Notes: generated by a model from the sequence alone, not told the origin. A DNA stretch of 64,000 nt from Clostridium sp. CAG:628 (GCA_000438415.1 FR902233.1:4843-68842), one strand, 5' to 3'. Numbered from the stretch's first letter, positions 33,254-42,807 are shown. Translations and numbers: made by a program.

Positions 33254-34237
33254 ATGACATGGAATATTAAAAATGTAAAAATTAGTAATAGAATTGTATT
33301 TGCACCTATGGCAGGAGTGTCTAATATAAGTTATAGACAAATCATAAAAGAGATGGGTGCTGGTTTAATATACTCTGAAATGATAAGCACTCTGGGTATT
33401 AAGTATAACGGAAAGAAAACAATTGACTTAATTAACTTTGAAGAAACCGAACGTCCTATTAGCATTCAAATATTTGGAAGTGATATTACTTCTTTCGTAA
33501 GTGCAGCAAAATATATTGAAGAAAACTTTCACCCTGACATAATAGACATAAACATGGGCTGCCCTGTTCCTAAAGTAGCAATAAAAAGTCAAGCAGGAAG
33601 TGCTCTACTAAAAGACCCAGATAAAATATATGAAATAGTATCAAATGTTGTAAAAAACACTAACACTCCTATCACAGTAAAAATAAGAAGTGGTTGGGAT
33701 AGTGATCACATTAATGCAGTAGAAGTAGCAAAAAAAATAGAACAAGCTGGTGCTTCAGCAATTGCTATTCATGCAAGAACTAGAAGTCAAGGATACTCAG
33801 GGAAAGCTGACTGGAACATCATAAAACAAGTTAAAGAAAGTGTAAATATTCCAGTAATTGGTAATGGTGATGTATCTACAATTTATGATGCTAAGAGAAT
33901 GATAGAAGAAACAAAATGTGATGCAGTAATGATAGGTCGTGCCACTCTTGGTAATCCTTGGTTTATCAAAGAATGCATAGAATATGTAGAAAATAATCGC
34001 GTCATCGATAAGCCAACTGACTTAGAAAAAATAAACATGATAATAAAGCACTATAACTTACTAAAAAAGTACACCAATACAAAAACAGCCCTTCTAGAAA
34101 TTAGAACACATGCCCTATGGTACCTAAAAGGAATACCTGGTACTAAAGAAATTAAAACTAAAATATGTCAAGCTAAAACAGAAGAAGAATTTTTAACTAT
34201 AATAAATGAACTAAAAAATACTATAAACAAGCAATAA
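33254..34237 (+). CDS. dus: tRNA-dihydrouridine synthase
   Basis: The 327-residue flavoenzyme has VFAPMAGVSNISYR, the catalytic cysteine in DINMGCPVPKV, TVKIRSGWD, HARTRSQGYSG and VIGNGDV, all standard for the DusB type. It reduces uridines in the tRNA D-loop using FMN and NADPH. It lies upstream of lysS, the same order as in Bacillus. The T-box and its own promoter separate the two transcription units. It appears to start from a leaderless transcript. Confidence 0.95.
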   Translation: MTWNIKNVKISNRIVFAPMAGVSNISYRQIIKEMGAGLIYSEMISTLGIKYNGKKTIDLINFEETERPISIQIFGSDITSFVSAAKYIEENFHPDIIDINMGCPVPKVAIKSQAGSALLKDPDKIYEIVSNVVKNTNTPITVKIRSGWDSDHINAVEVAKKIEQAGASAIAIHARTRSQGYSGKADWNIIKQVKESVNIPVIGNGDVSTIYDAKRMIEETKCDAVMIGRATLGNPWFIKECIEYVENNRVIDKPTDLEKINMIIKHYNLLKKYTNTKTALLEIRTHALWYLKGIPGTKEIKTKICQAKTEEEFLTIINELKNTINKQ

Positions 34238-34386
34238 TAAAAAGTATATTATAACCAATATACTCTTTTTATTTACCTTAACCTCTTTCACTAAAAAGTA
34301 TTATACTAAATTATAATGCACAATCATACCATTCCGTTTTTTACATATTCGTCCTTTTTCCAATGTGAACTTTTAACAACTTACTG

Positions 34387-34415
34387 TTGACAAATGGTAA
34401 TTAATATAGTACAAT
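34387..34415 (+). promoter_or_regulatory. promoter of the lysS T-box transcript
   Basis: TTGACA (34387-34392), a 17-bp spacer and TACAAT (34410-34415); start near 34422. Confidence 0.8.
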
Positions 34416-34421
34416 AACCAC

Positions 34422-34633
34422 GTAAATCAATGAAGAAGACGAGTAGCATTACATACTGTTTATAGAAAGCTAGGATGATGGAAACTAGTAACAAGCTTAA
34501 TGTGAATAAAAACTTCCAAGTGGCTAACAAGCCCGGATAAATTCCGTTATAAATAAGAGATAATCAGTTAATGATTAAGAAGGGTGGAACCGCAGGTATC
34601 TTACTATGCCCCTTTAGTCATTAACTTTTTTAT
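34422..34633 (+). promoter_or_regulatory. T-box riboswitch of lysS
   Basis: A stem I region (GAAGAAGACGAGTAGCATTA) pairs with TAATG further on. The specifier loop TGAATAAAAA contains AAA, a lysine codon. The T-box core AGGGTGGAACCGC lies at 34581-34593. The terminator GTTAATGA (34567-34574) with TCATTAAC and T6 follows. Uncharged tRNA would bind and allow read-through into lysS. The T-box UGGA predicts a tRNA with discriminator U. Confidence 0.88.
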
Positions 34634-34655
34634 TTAAAAGAAGGAGGAAAAAATA

Positions 34656-36149
34656 ATGGAAAGAAATTTTACAGAACAAGAATTAGTAAGAAGGGAAAAA
34701 GCAGAAAAATTAAGAAGTCTTGGTCTTGACCCATTTGGTGATAGATACGATAGAGACTCACTTGCAAACGACATCAAAGAAAAATATAAAGACTTAACTC
34801 ATGAAGAATTAGAAAGTATGGATGAGCATGCTAAAGTAGCAGGAAGAATTATGTTCATAAGAAAAATGGGTAAAGCATCATTCTTTTCAATTCAAGACAA
34901 ATCAGGCAAAATTCAAATTTATATCTCAATAAATGATATTGGAGAAGAAGATTACACTTTATTTAAAACTGCAGACATCGGAGATATTGTCGGTGTCGAA
35001 GGTAAAATAATGAAAACTATGACTGGAGAAGTAACAATAAAATGTTTAAAATATACTCACTTAGTAAAAGCATTGAAACCACTTCCAGAAAAATTCCATG
35101 GTTTACAAGATAAAGAAGAAAGATATAGAAGAAGATATGTTGATTTAATAATGAATGAAGAATCAAAAAGAACAGCATTCTTAAGACCAAAAATTATTAG
35201 ATGTATTCAAAACTTTATGGATAATCGTGGATTTACTGAAGTAGAAACTCCTATTCTAAACACATTATTAACTGGAGCTTCAGCTAGACCTTTCATAACT
35301 CACCATAACACTCAAGACCTAGATATGTATTTAAGAATTGCCCTAGAACTACCTCTAAAAAGACTATTAGTTGGTGGAATGGAAGCAGTTTATGAAATTG
35401 GTAGAACATTCAGAAATGAAGGAATGGACGCAATGCATAACCCTGAATTCACTCTAATGGAAGCATATTTAGCTTACTCAAACTTAGATGGAATGATGGA
35501 AATGACAGAAAGCATGTTCAAAACAATTGCTAAAGAAATCTTTAACAAAGATACATTCATATGGAATGGTAACGAAATAAATATAGGTGGAGAATGGAAA
35601 AAAATAAGTATGACTGATGCAATAAAAGAAAAAACAGGTATAGATTTTAGAAATATTACTCTAGAAGAAGCATTGAAGTTAGCAACTGAACATGGAATTG
35701 AATTAGCAGAACACGAAAAAGCACTAGGTCACATTATCAACTTATTCTTTGAAAAATACGTTGAAGAAACACTTATTCAACCAACATTCCTATATGGTCA
35801 TCCAGTCGAAATTTCACCACTAACAAAAAGAAATCCTATTGATCCAAGATTTGTTGACCGTTTTGAATTATTTATAGGTGGAAAAGAATTTGCTAATGCT
35901 TACACTGAACTAAATGATCCAATTGACCAATTAAAAAGATTTGAAGACCAATTAAAAGAAAGAGAATTAGGTAACGATGAAGCAAACGATATCGATATGG
36001 ACTTTGTTGAAGCACTAGAATATGGTATGCCACCAGCTGGAGGAATTGGATACGGAATTGATAGACTAGTTATGTTCTTCACAGAAAATGAATCAATTAG
36101 AGACGTAATCTTATTTCCTTTAATGAAACCCGAAACAAAAGAGAAGTAA
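34656..36149 (+). CDS. lysS: lysyl-tRNA synthetase (class II)
   Basis: The 497-residue enzyme has the N-terminal OB domain (VAGRIMFIRKMGKASFFSIQ) and the class II motifs: FMDNRGFTEVETPIL (motif 1), YEIGRTFRNEGMDAMHNPEF (motif 2) and GIGYGIDRLVMFFT (motif 3). It charges tRNA-Lys in the cytoplasm. AAGGAGG precedes the ATG. The T-box upstream should raise expression when lysyl-tRNA is short. Confidence 0.98.
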   Translation: MERNFTEQELVRREKAEKLRSLGLDPFGDRYDRDSLANDIKEKYKDLTHEELESMDEHAKVAGRIMFIRKMGKASFFSIQDKSGKIQIYISINDIGEEDYTLFKTADIGDIVGVEGKIMKTMTGEVTIKCLKYTHLVKALKPLPEKFHGLQDKEERYRRRYVDLIMNEESKRTAFLRPKIIRCIQNFMDNRGFTEVETPILNTLLTGASARPFITHHNTQDLDMYLRIALELPLKRLLVGGMEAVYEIGRTFRNEGMDAMHNPEFTLMEAYLAYSNLDGMMEMTESMFKTIAKEIFNKDTFIWNGNEINIGGEWKKISMTDAIKEKTGIDFRNITLEEALKLATEHGIELAEHEKALGHIINLFFEKYVEETLIQPTFLYGHPVEISPLTKRNPIDPRFVDRFELFIGGKEFANAYTELNDPIDQLKRFEDQLKERELGNDEANDIDMDFVEALEYGMPPAGGIGYGIDRLVMFFTENESIRDVILFPLMKPETKEK

Positions 36150-36166
36150 TCAATACTTCTCTTTTT
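36137..36166 (+). terminator. terminator of lysS
   Basis: AAAAGAGAAGTA/TACTTCTCTTTT around the stop codon with a 5-nt loop and a following T run. Confidence 0.85.
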
Positions 36167-36268
36167 ACATTCAGTTATTTAATCGTTATTCAAGTTTAAA
36201 CTTAATTTTAATCATCATAATCACTTAAAATCATAATATATATTTATCAAAAACTACTTAATATTTTT

Positions 36269-36417
36269 CTAATTTATAACAAACTTAATTGGATTATCTA
36301 CTATTTGATTATTGCTTAAATTAATATTAATACCAGAATTAGTATTAGTATTTTTTTTCTACCTTCTTATTAACTACAACATCATTTTCATTTTCAAAAA
36401 TTTCTACTTCATCATAT
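36269..36417 (-). pseudogene. frameshifted gene remnant in the lysS gap
   Basis: The 540-bp gap between lysS and the next gene holds one coding-like stretch on the minus strand: DEVEIFENENDVVVNKKVEKK, cut to two parts by a frameshift, continues as NTNTNSGININLSNNQIV and NPIKFVIN to a stop at 36269. It looks like the C-terminus of a secreted protein but no family is recognised. Nothing else is seen in the gap. Confidence 0.35.
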
Positions 36418-36692
36418 TAAAATCATAATAACACATAATCAGTTCTAAAGTGAGATATTTTTTCAAAAAAAGCACTTCTCATAAAGCTAGTCAAAAAAGA
36501 TTTTATTTGTACAAATAAGAAAAAAGCAACAATTAAAGTAATTTACAAATTAAAAAATATATATAAAATTATTTGATGCAAAACATATAATTTTTTCCTT
36601 AAATAAAAATTATAACATTTTAAATGAAATTTTTGATATTTACTTGTAAAACTTTACATTTATATTGTATAATTAAATGGGAGGTAAAGAAA

Positions 36693-38126
36693 ATGAAAAA
36701 GAACACATTGTTCAAAGTAATTGCAATAATGTTCTTAGTATTTGCTGTATTATCATGGATAATTCCTGCATCACAAGCAAGTGGTTCAGAAATTATGAAT
36801 ATTGGTTTAAGTAGAGTATCTCTTCATAAATTAATAGATTATCCATATCTTACTACACTATACTTTAGTCAAACTCTAGTATTCATATTATTAGTTGGAG
36901 GATTCTATGGTGTATTAGGTACAACTGGTAAATACAGAAACTGCTTAGAAAAAATTGCAAAATCTATGAAAGGAAAAGAAAGCCTATTTTTAATTATAAC
37001 AGCTGCAGTTCTAGCAATATTAAATAGTGTATTTAGTCTAAATATATTATTACTAATATTTATCCCTGCATTATGTGGAATCATCTTACTAATGGGTTAT
37101 GATAAAATAACAGCATTCTTAGTAACATTCATTTCACCTTTACTAGGTGTTATGGGTTCAACATATGGTTCATACATTACAGGATATGCTAATAAAGTAT
37201 TTGGTACAGAATACAACACAGAAATAATAGCTAGATGTGCACTACTAGTAATTGGTTTTGTAGTATTTATAGCATTTACATTAAAACATGCTAAAAAATC
37301 TCAAATCAAAGAAGCAGTAGTTGAAGAAAATGCTTTCCTAGGAGAAAAGAAACAAAGTAAAAAATCAAGTTGGCCATTATATACTATATTTGGTTTATTA
37401 CTAGTACTAGTTATCTTAGGATACACCGATTGGGAAAATGTATTTAATGTAACAGTATTCAGTGACTTCCATACTACTATTACTGAATGGCAAGTTGGAG
37501 ATCATACAATACTAGCATACCTAATTGATGGATTAAAACAATTTGGTTCTTGGGAAGTAGAAAATTACTCAGTTTTAATGCTTATATCAATTCTATTAAT
37601 TAATCTAATTTATAATATTAAACTAGAAGATTCATTAAAAGCTTTTGTAGAAGGTATTAAAAATGCAGTAAAACCTGCTTTACTAGTAATGTTTGGTTAT
37701 GTACTATTATTTATAGCTGCTTTCCATCCATACTTAGTTACAATAGCAAAATTCTTAATGGATACATGTGGAATGGGACTTGCTAAACTAATTAATGTAT
37801 CATGGATTGGTGATATAATTAATGTAATATTTGGTGGATTAAACACTATACTTACATCAATTATGAATGTAGACTACTACTATACAATATCATCAACTGG
37901 TTCATATATGGCTTCACTATATTCCGAATCAAATAATGTATTGCAAGTATTATCACCTGCATTCTATGGATTAACAATGTTTGTAGCACCAACATCAACA
38001 ATGATGATTCTAGGTCTAGAATTCTTAAATATACCTTACTTAGAATGGTTAAAGAAGAGTTGGAAATTAGTACTAGAACTATTATTAGTTGTATTCCTAG
38101 TTTTACTAGTAGTACTATTTATATAA
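36693..38126 (+). CDS. YfcC-like membrane transporter
   Basis: The 477-residue protein has about 12 membrane helices. Motifs recall the YfcC/C4-dicarboxylate group: VFAVLSWIIPAS at the start, GGFYGVLGTTGKY, and SPAFYGLTMFVAPTSTMMIL near the end. The substrate is unknown. ATG 36693 with GGGAGG upstream is used; the frame to 36624 adds no homologous residues. A TATAAT box (36668-36673) with TTGTAA 18 bp upstream forms the promoter. Confidence 0.7.
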   Translation: MKKNTLFKVIAIMFLVFAVLSWIIPASQASGSEIMNIGLSRVSLHKLIDYPYLTTLYFSQTLVFILLVGGFYGVLGTTGKYRNCLEKIAKSMKGKESLFLIITAAVLAILNSVFSLNILLLIFIPALCGIILLMGYDKITAFLVTFISPLLGVMGSTYGSYITGYANKVFGTEYNTEIIARCALLVIGFVVFIAFTLKHAKKSQIKEAVVEENAFLGEKKQSKKSSWPLYTIFGLLLVLVILGYTDWENVFNVTVFSDFHTTITEWQVGDHTILAYLIDGLKQFGSWEVENYSVLMLISILLINLIYNIKLEDSLKAFVEGIKNAVKPALLVMFGYVLLFIAAFHPYLVTIAKFLMDTCGMGLAKLINVSWIGDIINVIFGGLNTILTSIMNVDYYYTISSTGSYMASLYSESNNVLQVLSPAFYGLTMFVAPTSTMMILGLEFLNIPYLEWLKKSWKLVLELLLVVFLVLLVVLFI

Positions 38127-38129
38127 ATT

Positions 38130-38157
38130 AAGAGTTAAAAAAATTAACTCTTTTTTT
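38130..38157 (+). terminator. terminator of the YfcC-like gene
   Basis: AAGAGTTAA/TTAACTCTT with a 5-nt A loop and T7. Confidence 0.9.
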
Positions 38158-38211
38158 GTATATTCTTTTATAAAATACACCAATATATCATAGAATAAGA
38201 AAGAGGTGTAT

Positions 38212-40299
38212 ATGAATAACTATACAGAAGAAGTAAAACAAATACTTAAAAGAAGTGAATTAATAGGAATAAAAGAAAATAATGAATACGTAACAACTAA
38301 ACATATTATATTAGCAATTAAAGAAATGAAAACAAGTATTGATAATATATTAAATAAGTACATTCAAAAAAATGAAACAAATGAAGAAAACTACAAAATA
38401 GAAAGAAATAGTTATATATTATATAGTAAAGAAATGCTTAAAATTATTGAAGAAATAATATACCAAAACAATGAAATATCTAACATAATATCTTTACCCA
38501 TCTTATTAAATACACTACTTACTAACAAAGACACCGAAGCATACAAATACTTGAAGAAAACAAAAGTTGATATAAACAGTCTTAAAAAAGAAGTAGACAC
38601 GATAGGATTAATCAAAGAAAATATCCTCTTAAATTCTATAGGAACTAATCTAAATGAAATCTCTTCTTCACTAGATCCAGTAATAGGTAGAGACAAAGAA
38701 ATATTAGAAATAATAGAAATTCTCAAAAGAAAAAATAAAAATAATCCATTACTAATTGGAGAAGCAGGTGTAGGTAAAACCGCAGTAGTTGAAGAACTAG
38801 CAAGAAGAATTAAAAATAAACAAGTACCTACATTTTTAGAAAATAAAACAATTTATAGTATAAACTTAGGAACCCTAATTGCAGGAACAAAATATAGAGG
38901 AGAATTTGAAGAAAAACTAAACACTATTATAAATGAAATAGAAGCTTCTGAAGACATAATTCTATTTATTGATGAAATACACGGCATAGTTGGTGCTGGT
39001 GGAGCAGAAGGTGCAATAGATGCATCTAACATACTAAAACCAGCCTTAGCAAGAGGTAAACTAAAATTAATTGGTTCAACAACAACTTTAGAATACAAAA
39101 CAAGTATAGAAAAAGATAAAGCATTAGATAGAAGATTCCAAAAAATACTTATAAAAGAGCCAACATATGAAGAAACCAAAACAATACTTACAAAACTAAA
39201 ACCTCATTATGAAAAATATCACAATGTAGAAATACCTAATAAAATATTAGATTTAACAATTAAACTAACTAACAAATATATAAAGAATAGAAAAAATCCA
39301 GATAAATCAATAGACATACTAGATGAAATATGTGCAAAAACCTCTCTTATAAAAAAAGAAACAAAAATAGATAAAATAAATAAAAAAATAGAAAAACTAA
39401 CTAACAAAAAAAATAATCTAATTCTTAAAAATAACTTCAAAGAAGCCTGCATTTTAAAAGAAGAAATAAATAATTTAATAAGTACTTTAAAAATAGTTAA
39501 TAACAAAAAACAAAAAAAAATAGTAACTAGAGACATATTAAAAAGTGTTTTAGAAAACAAAACAAACTCAGTTGTTTATGAACTATCTAACATTTCTTAC
39601 ATACAAGACTTAAACAAGTACTTAAAAGATAACATAATTAATGAAGACAAAAATATTGATATAATCACTAACAAAACAAAAAAATTTTTATTAAATAATA
39701 ATAACTTACCAACAGAAATAACCATAAAAGGTCCAACTGGAACAGGTAAAACTCTAACTATTAAAAAATTATCTAAATACCTAAATTTAAACCTAATAAC
39801 ATTAAATATGAAAGAATACTCATCTTCCTTAAGCATAAACAAAATAGTAGGTTCTCCAAAAGGTTACGTTGGTTACGAAGAAAAAAACACAATATTTGAA
39901 CCACTTAAATTAACCAGTTTATCAATAATACTTTTAGAAAACTATAACTATGCTAACACTAACATAAAAAACTTATTTAATGAAATAATAAAAACTGGAG
40001 AATTAAAACTAAATAATAATGAAATAATTAATTTAAATAATACCTTAATAATAAAAGAAGAAACTTTGTCAAGTACATCAAGTATAGGATTTATTAGCAA
40101 AGAATTAACAGATAATAAAAATAGTATAATTTATAACTCTCTTACTAAAGAAGATATAATAAAAATAATTAAAAAGAAAAAACCAAATATTAAAGAAAAA
40201 GAATTAAATAACCTATTAAATAATTCTAACTACTTAAAAGATAATGCTAAAAATATAGATAAACAACTTAATGAAACTTATGTATTAATTAATGAATAA
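38212..40299 (+). CDS. ClpC-like AAA+ protein with degenerate second ATPase
   Basis: The 695-residue protein has a weak N-domain and an intact D1: GRDKEI, Walker A GEAGVGKT, Walker B ILFIDEIH, pore segment [10 protein letters not shown] and finger DRRF. A charged middle region follows, then a D2 with Walker A GPTGTGKT and pore [11 protein letters not shown]. The D2 Walker B is IILLENY instead of the family's LLDEIEK, the sensor-1 TSN is missing, and the usual C-terminal domain is absent. An SIGF near residue 625 may be a residual ClpP loop. D2 probably binds but does not hydrolyse ATP. AAGAGG precedes the ATG at 38212. Confidence 0.82.
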   Translation: MNNYTEEVKQILKRSELIGIKENNEYVTTKHIILAIKEMKTSIDNILNKYIQKNETNEENYKIERNSYILYSKEMLKIIEEIIYQNNEISNIISLPILLNTLLTNKDTEAYKYLKKTKVDINSLKKEVDTIGLIKENILLNSIGTNLNEISSSLDPVIGRDKEILEIIEILKRKNKNNPLLIGEAGVGKTAVVEELARRIKNKQVPTFLENKTIYSINLGTLIAGTKYRGEFEEKLNTIINEIEASEDIILFIDEIHGIVGAGGAEGAIDASNILKPALARGKLKLIGSTTTLEYKTSIEKDKALDRRFQKILIKEPTYEETKTILTKLKPHYEKYHNVEIPNKILDLTIKLTNKYIKNRKNPDKSIDILDEICAKTSLIKKETKIDKINKKIEKLTNKKNNLILKNNFKEACILKEEINNLISTLKIVNNKKQKKIVTRDILKSVLENKTNSVVYELSNISYIQDLNKYLKDNIINEDKNIDIITNKTKKFLLNNNNLPTEITIKGPTGTGKTLTIKKLSKYLNLNLITLNMKEYSSSLSINKIVGSPKGYVGYEEKNTIFEPLKLTSLSIILLENYNYANTNIKNLFNEIIKTGELKLNNNEIINLNNTLIIKEETLSSTSSIGFISKELTDNKNSIIYNSLTKEDIIKIIKKKKPNIKEKELNNLLNNSNYLKDNAKNIDKQLNETYVLINE

Positions 40300-40328
40300 A
40301 AAAATACCAGTATGAGTATACTAGTATT
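40296..40328 (-). terminator. strong terminator on the minus strand
   Basis: An 11-bp stem (AATACTAGTAT with ATACTGGTATT, one G-T pair) with a 4-nt loop is followed by T7 on the minus strand. It would end DUF3800 transcripts after they cross the structured RNA region in antisense. It abuts the -35 box of the RNA promoter. Confidence 0.8.
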
Positions 40329-40360
40329 GACAATTATCAATAAAAATGATACTATTGTCA
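40327..40360 (+). promoter_or_regulatory. promoter of the small RNA with palindromic operator
   Basis: TTGACA (40327-40332), a 17-bp spacer and TACTAT (40350-40355). A two-part inverted repeat covers the promoter: TGACAAT/ATTGTCA (40328-40334, 40354-40360) and TATCA/TGATA (40335-40339, 40347-40351). Such symmetry suggests a repressor site. Confidence 0.75.
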
Positions 40361-40361
40361 T

Positions 40362-40437
40362 ATAAGAACTCTGTTCAAACCGAAGCTTTACGTTTAGTAC
40401 GTGAAAGGTTATGTAGGAAGAATGGAGTTTTTATTTT
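40362..40437 (+). ncRNA. candidate structured RNA associated with DUF3800
   Basis: Transcription from the promoter at 40327 would give an RNA of about 75 nt. It folds as AACTC-TG-TTC with GAA-TG-GAGTT at the base, AACC with GGTT, and TTTACGT with ACGTGAA at the tip. The base of the fold plus TTTTTATTTT acts as its own terminator. It is convergent with, and touches, the stop codon of a DUF3800 gene. Several conserved RNA motifs next to DUF3800 genes are known; which one this is, if any, I cannot tell. Confidence 0.7.
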
Positions 40438-41270
40438 GCTTTTTTAGTTAAAGATGAATCAAACACACTATTTTTAGATTTAAAGCACCAATGTCTATAA
40501 GGATCCTTCCAATTATTAGTAATATCATTTCTATAACTAGTAGAAACTCCAATATTAAAATTAGGATAAATGCTTTTTATATTTTTTAAAATATTTTTAT
40601 ATAATTTTTCTTTTGCTATAGTTCTTTTTCCACGCTTATAACTACCAGGAATTTTCTCTTTATCCATATTATTTAACTTAAAATTCATAGCACCTAATAT
40701 GACATCCATACATTGTAATATTACATGATTTTTAGAATCAACTTCAGCTATATCTTCATTATAAATATGAACATTATTAATACAAAAGAAATCATTAAGC
40801 GCATAAATATATCCCTTAAACACTTTGTTTTTTCTTTTTGTATCAGGCAATTTATCAAAATATAATTTTAAAATTACTTTATCTTTTTCATTTTGATTAC
40901 AATAATCTATTCCAAAGGCATGTTTAATAAATTGATAATATAAAAGAAAATACTCTTTTTCTTCATGCTCTCTTGTTAAATTTTGTGGAACAAGAGCATT
41001 TTGCCTAAACATTATTCTAATTTTAATTTTATTATCTTTAACAAATTTAAAAAAGTAATCAACTAAAAGTAAATACTTATCTAAATACTGCTCAGTAACT
41101 TTTGTCCACTTAATTTCTTGAAATAACCCTAACTCTTCTTTTTTTAAATTAAGTTTATTACTAATTATTTCAAGTTCGTTATAATTAACTAAAGCACCTC
41201 CATAAAAATTACTATAATATTTACCTTTTCTATGTGATTCATCTGCATAAATTAAATATTGTTTTTTCAT
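40431..41270 (-). CDS. DUF3800 domain protein
   Basis: The 279-residue protein begins YLIYADESHRKG, the acidic DES motif of DUF3800, with EIKWTKV later and an aspartate-rich C-terminal half (IAEVDSKNHVILQCMDVI). The fold resembles an RNase H-like core; catalytic activity is unproven. The ATG at 41270 is chosen over 41321 because a promoter (41290-41318) lies between them and GGTGAT is the ribosome-binding site. It faces a small structured RNA. Members often sit near defence or mobile elements. Confidence 0.85.
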   Translation of the reverse strand: MKKQYLIYADESHRKGKYYSNFYGGALVNYNELEIISNKLNLKKEELGLFQEIKWTKVTEQYLDKYLLLVDYFFKFVKDNKIKIRIMFRQNALVPQNLTREHEEKEYFLLYYQFIKHAFGIDYCNQNEKDKVILKLYFDKLPDTKRKNKVFKGYIYALNDFFCINNVHIYNEDIAEVDSKNHVILQCMDVILGAMNFKLNNMDKEKIPGSYKRGKRTIAKEKLYKNILKNIKSIYPNFNIGVSTSYRNDITNNWKDPYRHWCFKSKNSVFDSSLTKKAK

Positions 41271-41289
41271 TTTATCACCACTAAAAAAT

Positions 41290-41318
41290 ATTCTATCACA
41301 CTTTCTTTTATTCTCCAA
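41290..41318 (-). promoter_or_regulatory. promoter of the DUF3800 gene
   Basis: On the minus strand TTGGAG (41313-41318), a 17-bp spacer and extended -10 TGATAGAAT (TAGAAT at 41290-41295). It places the mRNA start downstream of the ATG at 41321. Confidence 0.65.
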
Positions 41319-41398
41319 CATATTCTTAATGAAAATTGTGTGTTAATTAATGAATAATATTAATTAATATGTTATAATAAATTTAGGAAGTGATTTAA

Positions 41399-42061
41399 AT
41401 GAATATAATATTAATTTTACTGATAATAGGTCTACCTTTATTAGCACAAATATTTATTAAAATATCTTATGAAAATAATAGTAGAATAAAAAATTCTAAA
41501 GAGCTAACAGGCTATGATGTAGCAAGAAAAATATTAGATAAAAATGGTTTAAATGATTTACTCATTGTTGAAACAAATGGATATTTAACAGACCATTATG
41601 ACCCAAATAGAAAAGTCATTAAACTATCTAGAAATATTTATGGAAATGACACTATTTCATCTATGGCTGTCGCAGCACACGAAGTAGGACACGCAATACA
41701 AGATAAAGAAGGTTATTTCTTTCTTAGACTAAGAACATTTATATTTCCAATAGTAAGTTTTATTAGTAGAATGTCATGGTTAGTAATATTAATAGGTTTC
41801 TTCTTTGAAATAGTAAATGCAATATATTTAGGAATGATAATTGTATCAGCAAGTGTTATATTTGAATTAGTTACTTTGCCAGTAGAAATAAATGCATCTA
41901 AAAGAGCAATAAAAGAATTAAATAGTTTAAACTTAATTACAGGTGAAGAAGATAAGGTTAAAAACGTTTTAACTGCAGCTGCACTAACATACGTAGCAGG
42001 AACACTAGCAGAAATATTACAACTTATAAGATTAATCGGAATATTAAAAGATAACGATTAA
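41399..42061 (+). CDS. YugP-type zinc metallopeptidase
   Basis: The 220-residue membrane protein has helices at both ends and the zinc motif VAAHEVGHAIQ (HExxH) after DPNRKVIKLSRNIY. The third ligand is probably in VEINASKRA. This is the PF04298 (Zn_peptidase_2) family. Members are membrane proteases of unknown target. AGGAAGTGA precedes the ATG. It is a single gene with its own terminator. Confidence 0.92.
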   Translation: MNIILILLIIGLPLLAQIFIKISYENNSRIKNSKELTGYDVARKILDKNGLNDLLIVETNGYLTDHYDPNRKVIKLSRNIYGNDTISSMAVAAHEVGHAIQDKEGYFFLRLRTFIFPIVSFISRMSWLVILIGFFFEIVNAIYLGMIIVSASVIFELVTLPVEINASKRAIKELNSLNLITGEEDKVKNVLTAAALTYVAGTLAEILQLIRLIGILKDND

Positions 42062-42070
42062 TCTTTTTTT
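42028..42070 (+). terminator. terminator of the YugP-type gene
   Basis: AAGATTAATC (42028-42037) pairs with GATTAATCTT (42056-42065), followed by a T run. The stem spans the last codons. Confidence 0.75.
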
Positions 42071-42096
42071 ATACAAAAAAAATAACACATTAAGTG

Positions 42097-42312
42097 TTAT
42101 TTAACAAATGGAATTAATCCCATAAATCTAGCTCTTTTAACTTCTCTAGCTATATGTCTTTGATGTAATGCACAAGCACCAGTCATTCTTCTAGGTAAAA
42201 TTTTACCTTTTTCATTAATATACTTAGTTATAATAGGTACATCTTTATAATCAACGCTTTTACCAGCACACATTTGACATATTTTCTTTTTTCTTGGATA
42301 AAATTCTTTCAT
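42097..42312 (-). CDS. rpsR: 30S ribosomal protein S18
   Basis: The 71-residue S18 has KICQMCAGKSVDYKDV, PRRMTGACALHQRHIAREVK and RARFMGLIPFV. The CxxC near the start marks a C+ (zinc-binding type) copy. It ends the rpsF-ssb-rpsR operon. Confidence 0.98.
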   Translation of the reverse strand: MKEFYPRKKKICQMCAGKSVDYKDVPIITKYINEKGKILPRRMTGACALHQRHIAREVKRARFMGLIPFVK

Positions 42313-42332
42313 TACTCTATTCCTCCTTCTCT

Positions 42333-42806
42333 CTAAAATGGTAAATCATCATCACTTAAAGACACTTCATTACCAAAATCTTTAAAAGGATCCTCATTGC
42401 TAACATCAACACCAACTTCTTGACTTGGTTGATCCATATATACTTCACTAGTAGTATCAACATAAGCATTTACTGGATTAGTATTATCTCTTCTAGAACC
42501 CATTAATTCAATATTATCAGCCACAACTTCAGTAACATATCTCTTACTTCCATCTTGTGCATCATAACTTCTTACTTGAATTCTACCATCAACACCTAAT
42601 TGACTACCCTTAGTAACATATTTTTGAATAACATCAGCCTGTCTTCCATAAACAGCAACAGGTATAAAGTCAGCATCAATATTACCATCTTTATTCTTAA
42701 AATTTCTATTAATAGCTAATGTAAAATTAGCAACAGGATTACCATTACTAAATACTCTAACTTCAGGATCCCTAGTTAATCTACCAACAAGTACAACTTT
42801 ATTCAT
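42333..42806 (-). CDS. ssb: single-stranded DNA-binding protein
   Basis: The 157-residue SSB starts MNKVVLVGRLTRDPEVR and has the OB fold through VRSYDAQDGSKRYVTEVVAD. The acidic tail ends DDDLPF, the tip that recruits replication and repair proteins. Its ribosome-binding site is inside the end of rpsF, so the two are translated together. Confidence 0.98.
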   Translation of the reverse strand: MNKVVLVGRLTRDPEVRVFSNGNPVANFTLAINRNFKNKDGNIDADFIPVAVYGRQADVIQKYVTKGSQLGVDGRIQVRSYDAQDGSKRYVTEVVADNIELMGSRRDNTNPVNAYVDTTSEVYMDQPSQEVGVDVSNEDPFKDFGNEVSLSDDDLPF

Positions 42807-42807
42807 T

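Noticed and set aside
40362..40437. Signal-recognition-particle RNA or 6S RNA
   Set aside because: It is short and lacks the SRP GGAA tetraloop and domain IV loop; it does not have the large 6S bubble.
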